DNA of 56,805 bases from Planctomycetota bacterium (GTDB lineage Bacteria > Planctomycetota > UBA11346). Where the stretch lies: the NCBI GenBank assembly GCA_013696105.1, contig JACCZE010000051.1:1-56805 (forward strand), given 5' to 3'. The notes under the pieces are model-generated. The model ran no database searches and was not told the DNA's origin. It was given only the letters and a program-made list of their open reading frames with translations. Of the stretch, positions 49,691-56,805 are shown one piece after another; position 1 is the first letter of the stretch, and the number at the start of each line of letters is the position of its first letter. A program made the translations under genes and the position numbers.

Positions 49691-52600
49691 TCAGTGTGGG
49701 GCCGCGTCCGACGCCTTCACCGCGGGTCCCAGGATCTGACGCATGAATTCGTACTCCTCGCTGAACGAAGGGTCGTCTTTGAATTCTGCAGCCGCGCGCT
49801 TAGCCACCGCCAGAGCCTTCTGCGGCGCCTTGCTCAATGCGGCGCGCCACGCGACCCAGAACCACTTCGGCTTGTAGTTGATCTCCTCTTTCCAGAGCTG
49901 GATCACCTCGCCGTACCATTTGTCATCGAGGCAGCGGGAGGCGTCTCCGAGCCACTGGGCGGTACTGTCACGCAGTCGCTTATCGTTCTCCTTGGCGACG
50001 GCTTTCAACAACTCGCGCAACGTCTTCGCGTCCTTCTCGACCAGCGCGAGCACCACCCGGCCCAGTTGTTCGAGGGATTCGGTCTTCGCACTGTCGAGGC
50101 CGAGCTTTCCTTGGGCGGCGGCGGCAGCGACGAGTGCGCGCCCGAACCGCTTCACCTGCTTGGTGTCCACGGTCTCCTTGTCTATCGCAAATTCCTGGGC
50201 CATGACGCCGTACCAGAATGGGACGGAGAGCTTGATCCACTGCAGGTCGGACTCCAGCTGGGCCTCGTCCTCGAGATCCTTCCGCTGGTAATGGTCCTTC
50301 TTCGCCGTCGCGGGGAACGTGGCGGACTCCAGGCGCTCGATGAGCTTGTCCTGACCCAGGCGGAATTTCAGCATTGCGCCCAGCGCCGCGTACTGGCCCA
50401 GGACCTCGCCGACATCATCGCTGTCGCGGAATGAGATGTGCTTGGTCCAGACCTCTCCCGCTTTCTGGAGCTGCGCCTGGGCGGGATCCTTCTGGATCTC
50501 CTCGATTCCGACGCCGGTGATCAGTTCGAGCGACACGCCGTGGAATGCGGCGACCAAGCTCTTTACCGTGGCCAGCTGTTCCCAGGTCTTGGGGTCGAAC
50601 TTCGGGTTCGCCGCGATGCCCGCCAGGGTCATGATCGCATTGTTCATGGGGCCCTGGATCTCCTTGAGGGTCCGGGTCGACAGATCCCAGGCCTTCAGCT
50701 TATTGAATTGCGCCGCGAGGCCGCAGCAGATCTGGGCGATGCCATTGCCCAGCTGCTCACGGGTGGCGGGGATCTGCTTCTCGAGGATGTCGAGGGCGAG
50801 TGCACGAGCCTGGTCGTCGAGCTTCGCCTCGTGCATGTGCCCCACCTGTTCCAGGTTCATCTGCAGTTTGCCGACCGGATCGACGGTCACATCGATGGCC
50901 TTCTGCATGTACTCGACCGCGAGCGCGTGCTGCCCGGTGAAATTCGCGAGCCCGGCGAGTTCCCGGTAGTTCGCCGGATCCTTGTCCCCGGCATCGATCA
51001 TCTTCTTCATGGTGGTGATGCCGCGGGCGTAGGTCTGGTACTGCCAATCGCGCTGCACATCGACCATGGCCTTCGAGTACTCGGGCTCGGCGAAGATGCG
51101 CCAAGACAGGCGCCATGCTCCACGCGTGTTCTCGCCGGAAAAGCGTAGCAGGATGCCCAATCCGTCGGGATCGACGGCGGCGGCTTGGTCGAACGAGGCG
51201 TACAACGCACGGAGAGCATCCGGCAGCGCCTTGGCCGAGAATTGCATCGGCGGCCCGGTCTGCAGCAGAGTGACGCGCCAGGAATCATCCGGTTTTTCGG
51301 CATAGACGAACGCTGTGTGGCCCGGCAGGAGCGCGCAGTGGCCATGGAGGCCCTTCTTGACGCAGATCGATTCGTAGAGCTCGGCGATGTCGTCGCAGTC
51401 TCCGCGCATGACGCCGCCTGCCACGTTGGCGACGGTCTGATCAGCGGTCTGATGGATCTCGCCGCTGAGTTGCTTGCTGCCGATGAGGAAGGGGAAACGG
51501 GGATCGGGGCTGTCGTAGACGTAGCTGTAGAGGTACTCGCCGACCAGATCCACATATCCTGCGTCGGGCAAGAGCTTCGCCGCATCGCCGAGGAATCGCG
51601 CGACCTCGCTCGGGCTGCCGTCCTTCGCGGGGATCAGCACCCCAGCCGGCACGATCAACCGGCGGGGATCGCCGTTACACGCGCTCAGGACCAGGTGCGG
51701 AGGAAGCGTGTTCTCGGCGCCATGGGTCATGCGCGTGTCCGCGACCTCATCGCGCCAGACCTTCGCATCGGCGGTGAAAGCTTTTCCATCCCAGCTTCCG
51801 AGCAGGCGCTTCTTGTGGTACACGCGCGCGGCCGTTGCCTTGTCCGCATCGGTCAGCGGGTCGGACTTCGCAGGAAGGTCGACCACCAGGTCGAGGTCGA
51901 AGCGGCGCTTCCTCTGGGCTCCGGATCCGAGGAACAGTGGCTCGAGGTGCGGCACCGCGTACGAGACGCGGTTCGGCAGCGTCAACGTCCATCCGCCATG
52001 GCCGAAGGCGTCGCGCATCTCGGACAGGCTCGCGGTACCGTCGGTGAAGGTCAGGGTCGCCGTCATCTTCTCGGCATCGACGATCGCGCCCTTGAGTTCG
52101 TCGGTGCACTTCGAGTCCTTGATGATCTGGGTGAGCCAGCCGGTGCGGGCGACTCGGCGGGCGAAATCGGGGGTGAATTCGTCGGTGGCGCCGGCGAGGT
52201 CTTCCTGGCACATGAGGTCGAGCACGGCCTCGGTCGCCTTGCGGGCGTCGTGATTCATGCCTACGCCGGGAAGCTTGGCCTTGAACTGCTGGACCGCCGT
52301 CGCGAGCCGCGCGAGATCCTTCGCGCGATCCGCGAGCTTGATGTCGATCCTCTTGAGCAGCTTGTCCTCGACCACCACGGTCTTGTCGCCGCGCAGGACC
52401 GGGCCGGCGAGGATGCTGACATCCAGCGACCAACCCGACACCGCTGCGGGTTTGGCTACCTTCGCCAGCGTACGCAGGTGCTTGATGGCTTCGGGATGGC
52501 TCACGATCAGCGCAGGCGGCACCGCGATGATGACACCCGCCACCTCGACCATCGGGCGGCCATCGACGAAGTCCGATATGACGACACCAGCGCCCGCGGC

Positions 52601-52756
52601 GTCCTCCCAGGTGAAGCTGCCGTCCTTCTCGATCAGCCCGGGAATCTTCGCCAGTTCATCGCGGTGCCCGGTCGCACCGGATGTGTCCACGCACCAGGCC
52701 ATCGCCAGGGGGAGGAGCAGGCTCGCGAACGTGGAGAGGGTACGGGTGGCGATCAT
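49691..52756 (-). CDS. Large secreted protein with transglutaminase-like and TPR-like regions
   Basis: 1021 residues. A signal peptide is present (TLSTFASLLLPLAMAWCVDTSGA). The centre has GDCDDIAELYESICVKKGLHGHCALLPGHTAFVYA at about 448-482: Cys after G-D and a later His as in the transglutaminase-like cysteine-peptidase core, followed by Asp residues (KPDDSW). The C-terminal half is helical with paired-helix TPR character (ANYRELAGLANFTGQHALAVEYMQKAIDV). A similar arrangement is found in planctomycete envelope proteins of unknown role. Peptide-bond cleavage or cross-linking on the surface is inference. Convergent with the glycosidase-like gene. Confidence 0.75.
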   Translation of the reverse strand: MIATRTLSTFASLLLPLAMAWCVDTSGATGHRDELAKIPGLIEKDGSFTWEDAAGAGVVISDFVDGRPMVEVAGVIIAVPPALIVSHPEAIKHLRTLAKVAKPAAVSGWSLDVSILAGPVLRGDKTVVVEDKLLKRIDIKLADRAKDLARLATAVQQFKAKLPGVGMNHDARKATEAVLDLMCQEDLAGATDEFTPDFARRVARTGWLTQIIKDSKCTDELKGAIVDAEKMTATLTFTDGTASLSEMRDAFGHGGWTLTLPNRVSYAVPHLEPLFLGSGAQRKRRFDLDLVVDLPAKSDPLTDADKATAARVYHKKRLLGSWDGKAFTADAKVWRDEVADTRMTHGAENTLPPHLVLSACNGDPRRLIVPAGVLIPAKDGSPSEVARFLGDAAKLLPDAGYVDLVGEYLYSYVYDSPDPRFPFLIGSKQLSGEIHQTADQTVANVAGGVMRGDCDDIAELYESICVKKGLHGHCALLPGHTAFVYAEKPDDSWRVTLLQTGPPMQFSAKALPDALRALYASFDQAAAVDPDGLGILLRFSGENTRGAWRLSWRIFAEPEYSKAMVDVQRDWQYQTYARGITTMKKMIDAGDKDPANYRELAGLANFTGQHALAVEYMQKAIDVTVDPVGKLQMNLEQVGHMHEAKLDDQARALALDILEKQIPATREQLGNGIAQICCGLAAQFNKLKAWDLSTRTLKEIQGPMNNAIMTLAGIAANPKFDPKTWEQLATVKSLVAAFHGVSLELITGVGIEEIQKDPAQAQLQKAGEVWTKHISFRDSDDVGEVLGQYAALGAMLKFRLGQDKLIERLESATFPATAKKDHYQRKDLEDEAQLESDLQWIKLSVPFWYGVMAQEFAIDKETVDTKQVKRFGRALVAAAAAQGKLGLDSAKTESLEQLGRVVLALVEKDAKTLRELLKAVAKENDKRLRDSTAQWLGDASRCLDDKWYGEVIQLWKEEINYKPKWFWVAWRAALSKAPQKALAVAKRAAAEFKDDPSFSEEYEFMRQILGPAVKASDAAPH

Positions 52757-52871
52757 GTGTGCTCCGGAGTCGTTCGGGAATAGCAGCGAGAATTGGACCT
52801 GGACAGCCTGCACATGCAAGCTCGGCCGCGGGCGCGCTGGTATGCCCATGCATACGCTCGGCACTGGTCTA

Positions 52872-53573
52872 TTACTTCTGCGGCGCTGTCGGCACTGATG
52901 CTGCCAGGGCTTCCTCTCGGATCAGCGGAATCCACCGCTCATACATCCGATGCGAGGGATGCAGGGCGTCCGCCGTCAGCATGCGCGTGTCGCCGCCGCT
53001 CTCACGCGAGGATGCCGTCACATCGACGTAACTGGCTCCGCGGGCCTTGGCGATCCGGCGGTTGATGGCATTGAAGCGGTCGATCTGCGTGGCGATCCGC
53101 GTACGGTCCAACCTGGCCGCGAACGGCGTGACGCTGTAATCGGGGATGGATAGGACGACCACCGAACCCGGCCGGTCGCCCGCATACGTGATGGCCAGTT
53201 CGAGCGCCTCGGAGAAATCCCGGTCGTAGGTTTCCTCTGCGACGCCGCGGAACTGGTCGTTCACGCCGATCTGGATGGTGACCAACGAGAATCTGCCAGG
53301 AGGCTTCGCAGCGAGCGCCGAGAGCAGGTCGCGGGTGGTCCAGCCCGTGCGCGCGACGATGACGGGATCCGCGATCACCGTCCCGGCAGCACGCAGGGTG
53401 GCGGCCAGCTGTGCCGGCCAGCGGTGCCCGGCTTCGACCCCTTCACCGATGGTGTACGAATCCCCGAGCGCCAAGAACGTCATGGCAGGCAGGTGGTCTC
53501 CCGTTTCTGCTGCGTCGCCCGGCGTGAGGCAGATGCAGAGGCAGATGAGCAGAGCGCACGCGCAGCGGATCAC
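52872..53573 (-). CDS. Secreted SGNH/GDSL esterase
   Basis: 233 residues from a GTG start. A signal peptide (CACALLICLCICLTPGDA) is followed by FLALGDSYTIGEG (block I, nucleophile Ser). TGWTTRDLL is block II, IQIGVNDQF is block III with the Asn, and ADALHPSH is block V with the Asp-x-x-His pair. All four SGNH blocks are intact, so it should be an active esterase, possibly removing acetyl groups from polysaccharide. The GTG overlaps the stop of the heparinase-like gene (GTGA), so the enzymes are co-translated. Confidence 0.9.
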   Translation of the reverse strand: MIRCACALLICLCICLTPGDAAETGDHLPAMTFLALGDSYTIGEGVEAGHRWPAQLAATLRAAGTVIADPVIVARTGWTTRDLLSALAAKPPGRFSLVTIQIGVNDQFRGVAEETYDRDFSEALELAITYAGDRPGSVVVLSIPDYSVTPFAARLDRTRIATQIDRFNAINRRIAKARGASYVDVTASSRESGGDTRMLTADALHPSHRMYERWIPLIREEALAASVPTAPQK

Positions 53574-56176
53574 TGCTGGATCTTGTTGGCCAGTGTGCCC
53601 TTCTGGCCATTGACGGTGATCGATCCGCCGACCGAGTTCACCTCGAAGCGGATCACCGCAGACCCGACGGTCACGGTCACGTCGCTCGCCGTGGATTTCG
53701 CTTCGGCCTTGGGCACCGTATCGGTCTTGCCGTCTGTCGCCGTCAGGACGTGCAGGAAGACGTCGGATGCCAGTGGTGTCTTCGGCGAGACCTCGAGGCG
53801 GCATTCGGGCAGCGGCACGCCCGCCCCCGCCGCGGCGCGCGGAGGGAAGGTCTTCCCTTCGTACGCGTAGAGCTGCGCTCCCTGGTGGAGCGTCTGCTCG
53901 GCATTCGCCGGAAGGACCGTCTGGATGAACAGTTTCCCATTGCCGTTGGTCGACACGATGTTCGGTGCCGTGCCGGTCGGCGCCTTGTGGAGATTGAGCA
54001 CCCAGGTCTTCTTGAATTCCGGCTTGGTCGATTTCACGCGATCGAAGATCACGAACGTCGAAGGTCGGATGAAGACGATCTGACGGGTGAAGACCGACAG
54101 CTTCGCCGGATTGTACGCGCGCGAGCAATCGCCCGCGGTGTACATCCAGCTGCCGTGATCCTCATAGGCGAGGACGTCGGCGATGTCGGTCAGCTGTTTG
54201 CTCGCGGCGTACATCGGGTAGTCCGCGCATCCGCCGTTGTGACCCATCGGTGTGCCGTACCACGGATACCATTGTCCGCCGTCGTTGGCCGACGCGGGAC
54301 CGGCGCGGATTCCATCCGGGAATTTCTCGCTCGGATCGTACACCAGCATGGTGTTGTGGGCGATGGATCTCAGGTAGTAGTTCGCGCAGTGGTTCGAGTC
54401 GAACGCGTCGTAGACCCCGCTGTCTCCGGCCAGGTGCTCTTGGCGATAGATGAAGAAGTGGCCGACATCCAACTGCTGGTGGGCGGTCATGCGATCCGAG
54501 CACTTGAAGAAGAGATAGGTCGAATCCCCATCCCAGGAGCTGCGCGCGTACACGTGTCCGGCCCCGGGCGCGTAATGCGATAGCTTGTACGACTTCAGAT
54601 CGGCCTTGGCGACCGACAGGTCGTTCCAGAGGAAATCCATGTAGGCGTATTCGGGAATGCACAGGTGCGGGACGATCTGGTTGTAGGTGTGCACCATCTG
54701 ATGCGCGAGGTCGTTGCGGTAGTAGTTCACCAGGATGCGGCGGGCCGCCAGGATCTTCTCAGAGAATCCGCCATACGTCCCGTAGCCACCGTCGCCGTCG
54801 GGCACGGCCCGGTTCATCTCCATCGGCTGATGTCCAGGCAGCATCTGGAACATCGATGCCACAGCGCGGTTGGCGAAGAACTTCGGAGCCAGCGGATAGT
54901 AGTCGACGCCTTCGCACAGGCGCGCGGCTTCGCAGAAGACCAGCCACTCGTAGTTCCAGTAATGGATGTAATGGCCTTCGGACCAGGCGCCGCCGTCTCC
55001 CGCCAGTTCGAGGCATGGCACCGCGCGCGTGCGGAAGTCGTTGTCGAGCGTCGCGAGGATCTCGGCGGCGCGTGGGTTCTCGTACATGGTCGCGTAGCAT
55101 GCGAGCCCGATGCCCCAGTTCTTGTAACCGTAATAGCCGTTGTGGAACGGGCTGGTCTCGGAGCCGACGTTGGCGTCGACGGTCTTGTTCATGTACTCGA
55201 TGAACGTCGCCTTCTCTTCGGCCTTCCAGTACGACCAGCAGTGGTCGTAGACCATGGCGGAGAGCGCGAGATCGTGGCCGAACGTGACGTGTCCGACCTT
55301 GATCGGACCGTTGGCATAGACCATGACCCGAGCGATCGCTTCGCGCGCGAGGTCCGCGTCGCCCTCGAGGCAGGACACCAGCGCCATCGCCGGCAACGCA
55401 GTCGGGTCGTTGCCGTCCTTGGTCTTGGCGTAGGAGACCATGCCGCTGTAGGCGACTGCGCGTTCCTGGGCGAGTGCCTGGAGCCGCGCACGGCTGCCAA
55501 AGAGGCGCGGGTGCTCTTTGGACACCGCGCGGCGTTTCGCTCCGATGCCGGTTGGCAGCTTTCCGCCACCGCTGACCTGCGGGGCGCTCTCTCCGGCGTT
55601 GCCGATCTCTGAGTTCTCGCCACCGTCGGTCTTCTTGGCTTCCGCGATGGGCTTCGGCTCGGGAGCCTTGATCTCGAGACCGAGCAGTCCGACCCAGCGC
55701 GCGAAGCTCTCGTCCACGCCGGCGGCCTGCATCTTCGCTCGCTCGACCAGGCGCAGGGCGCCGTCCTGATCGCCATCGGACAGGAGGAGCACGGCGGCGA
55801 GGATGTAGCCGTCGGCATCCGGACTGTCCTCGGAGCCCGAGGCGGCCTTCATCAAGGTCGCGAGATCGCGGGTCTTGATCGATCGCAGCGGCACGTCGAG
55901 ACTGGACTCGCCGGACGTGGCCTTCAGCGTTTCGTTCGACTTGTCGAAGCCGGCGAAGGTCATCGTCATCCCCGAACTCCATTGGACCGAATCGATCGAC
56001 CGTTTGGACAGCTTGCGCTCGACGAAACGGAAGCAGCTGGACCGCAGCTTGTCGGCCGGGTCCGCCTTTGCTTCGGCGGTGGCTGCGGATGCAGCGGTGG
56101 AGCACAGCAGGAGGGGGATGAGAACGACGGCGGCGATCGCCCACAGGAACGCGGCGTGACGGGAGGGTGGTATCAT
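53570..56176 (-). CDS. Secreted heparinase II/III-like protein
   Basis: 868 residues. A signal peptide or anchor is at about 9-31. The first 200 residues include a TPR-like helical piece, then from about 215 an (alpha/alpha) toroid (HPRLFGSRARLQALAQERA, NKTVDANV, YNYEWLVFCEAARLC-like WNYEWLVFCEA). A beta-sandwich follows with YARSSWDGDSTYLFFKCSDRMTAHQQLDVGHFFIY and IAHNTMLVYDP, the His-Asn signature of heparinase II/III and alginate lyase families. Tyr, His and Asn for catalysis are available. Cleaves acidic polysaccharide by elimination (inferred). ATG 56176 is the best start. Coupled to the SGNH esterase. Confidence 0.85.
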   Translation of the reverse strand: MIPPSRHAAFLWAIAAVVLIPLLLCSTAASAATAEAKADPADKLRSSCFRFVERKLSKRSIDSVQWSSGMTMTFAGFDKSNETLKATSGESSLDVPLRSIKTRDLATLMKAASGSEDSPDADGYILAAVLLLSDGDQDGALRLVERAKMQAAGVDESFARWVGLLGLEIKAPEPKPIAEAKKTDGGENSEIGNAGESAPQVSGGGKLPTGIGAKRRAVSKEHPRLFGSRARLQALAQERAVAYSGMVSYAKTKDGNDPTALPAMALVSCLEGDADLAREAIARVMVYANGPIKVGHVTFGHDLALSAMVYDHCWSYWKAEEKATFIEYMNKTVDANVGSETSPFHNGYYGYKNWGIGLACYATMYENPRAAEILATLDNDFRTRAVPCLELAGDGGAWSEGHYIHYWNYEWLVFCEAARLCEGVDYYPLAPKFFANRAVASMFQMLPGHQPMEMNRAVPDGDGGYGTYGGFSEKILAARRILVNYYRNDLAHQMVHTYNQIVPHLCIPEYAYMDFLWNDLSVAKADLKSYKLSHYAPGAGHVYARSSWDGDSTYLFFKCSDRMTAHQQLDVGHFFIYRQEHLAGDSGVYDAFDSNHCANYYLRSIAHNTMLVYDPSEKFPDGIRAGPASANDGGQWYPWYGTPMGHNGGCADYPMYAASKQLTDIADVLAYEDHGSWMYTAGDCSRAYNPAKLSVFTRQIVFIRPSTFVIFDRVKSTKPEFKKTWVLNLHKAPTGTAPNIVSTNGNGKLFIQTVLPANAEQTLHQGAQLYAYEGKTFPPRAAAGAGVPLPECRLEVSPKTPLASDVFLHVLTATDGKTDTVPKAEAKSTASDVTVTVGSAVIRFEVNSVGGSITVNGQKGTLANKIQQ

Positions 56177-56495
56177 GTCCGGGATTCCATCCTCTCGCCG
56201 CCGCAGGCGGTGATATGCGCTTTCGAGGTCACGGCACCCCCGGTGTCTGATGGCCATGGCCGGCAAGCCACGGCGTCCGGAACCGAAGCTGAACGCGCGA
56301 GCCAGGCCAGGGTTCACCGGTCTCCGCACGGGGGCGACCGTGCAGATCGGGTCAGGCGGGCCTGTCCGCCTAACCCTCGGCCCGGACACGCCCTCATCAA
56401 GCGTGAGCACGCCGGACCCGGCCCGGGACTCCTCTCACGAGACTTTTCCCAGGCGCGCGTCCTGCTATCACTGCTTCCCCCCGAGGAGGGTCCCC
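56177..56495. other. Divergent intergenic region between heparinase-like gene and acs
   Basis: About 320 bp without a convincing gene. It must carry promoters for both divergent genes. It contains several short GC inverted repeats but no strong hairpin, array or clear operator. The right end has the acs ribosome site. Confidence 0.5.
56483..56490 (+). promoter_or_regulatory. Ribosome binding site of acs (GAGGAGGG)
   Basis: Near-perfect Shine-Dalgarno, five bases before ATG 56496; it decides the start of the truncated gene. Confidence 0.85.
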
Positions 56496-56805
56496 ATGTC
56501 GTCCGTTCCCGCGTCCCAGCTCAAGGACCTCTACCCCGTGGTCGACCGCGTCCGTGCCGGCGCGCACATCGCGAGTCAGGCCGACTACCAGACGATGTAC
56601 GATCGCAGCGTCCAGGACCCCGTCGGGTTCTGGGGCGACATGGCCAAGCGGTTCCTGGATTGGCGACGGCCGTTCGACCGGGTGATGGACTGCTCGTTCA
56701 ACCAGGGTCTGTCGTCGTGGTTCATCGGCGGCCAGCTGAACGTCAGCGAGAACTGCATCGACCGCCATCTCGAGAAGCGGGCGGATCAGATCGCGATCCT
56801 GTGGG
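56496..56805 (+). CDS. acs: Acetyl-CoA synthetase, 5' end only
   Basis: The window ends 310 bases into this gene, which is open to the edge. The first 103 codons read [19 protein letters not shown], then [33 protein letters not shown], then [18 protein letters not shown]. The latter two are the N-terminal signatures of AMP-forming acetyl-CoA synthetases. The enzyme activates acetate through acetyl-AMP. AMP-binding and C-terminal Lys motifs lie outside the window, so activity cannot be judged. Propionyl-CoA synthetase is less likely given the [17 protein letters not shown] form. Confidence 0.93.
   Translation, partial: MSSVPASQLKDLYPVVDRVRAGAHIASQADYQTMYDRSVQDPVGFWGDMAKRFLDWRRPFDRVMDCSFNQGLSSWFIGGQLNVSENCIDRHLEKRADQIAILW

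Overview
The window is about 56.8 kb of GC-rich bacterial chromosome with dense, mostly short-spaced genes. I assign roughly 48 protein genes, one tRNA and several structured intergenic elements. Core functions present include Ffh, ProS, MurJ, an MreD-like protein, GlnD with two ACT domains, AroA, MenD, HemC and GlgA. Accessory traits are a Hanks-type kinase, an AraC/phytanoyl-CoA-dioxygenase pair, prepilin-like proteins, a right-handed beta-helix protein and heparinase-type polysaccharide enzymes. Together these suggest a heterotrophic polysaccharide-degrading member of the PVC superphylum, most like Planctomycetota. This is an inference from gene content, not a taxonomic placement; no rRNA is present.

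Layout. 1-304 is a hairpin-saturated non-coding stretch, followed by trxA on the minus strand. 0.76-5.6 kb is a plus-strand run: rpe, dgt, queD, a GGQ release-factor-like gene, folK and ffh. It ends in a strong hairpin shared with convergent hemC. 6.6-9.8 kb holds a large zinc-ribbon membrane protein and a small secreted Cys/His-rich protein with a good terminator. 10-12.3 kb holds a divergent AraC/PhyH pair, a small coiled-coil protein and tRNA-Arg(CCG). 12.3-14.8 kb holds a Ser/Thr kinase, a PfkB-like protein without its catalytic Asp, and a nitroreductase. 15-21 kb is proS, then a translationally coupled rbsK-DUF1802-purU set, then murJ, which overlaps convergent rsmD. 21.5-36.3 kb is mainly housekeeping: aroA, glnD, PCD, a BlaI-type regulator, an RNase HII-like gene, mreD-like, truD, an aminotransferase, miaB, glgA, menD and a PH-domain membrane protein.

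36.4-46.2 kb is the most unusual region. A secreted plus-strand protein and a secreted minus-strand beta-helix protein end in near-identical C-terminal signals: a Gly/Ser run, Cys-Gly, a hydrophobic segment and Arg. The beta-helix gene is followed at 15-bp spacing by three genes whose N-termini look like pseudopilins of the I, J and K types but whose bodies are far larger than normal (935, 519 and 430 residues). I propose that this is an oversized pseudopilus-tip cassette encoded with a C-terminally sorted surface protein. A further prepilin-like gene lies at 33.3 kb.

46.4-56.2 kb resembles a polysaccharide or sugar locus. It has a GntR/LacI hybrid regulator, a TIM-barrel glycosidase-like protein, a large secreted transglutaminase-like protein, an SGNH esterase coupled to a heparinase II/III-like protein, and finally the 5' end of an acetyl-CoA synthetase gene.

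Two kinds of non-coding structure recur. Tandem heptamer arrays (GTNCTCC type) occur at gene boundaries near folK, proS and murJ; one pair is in inverted orientation. GC-rich hairpins occur at 1-304, 5631-5668, 11841-11868 and 27521-27649.
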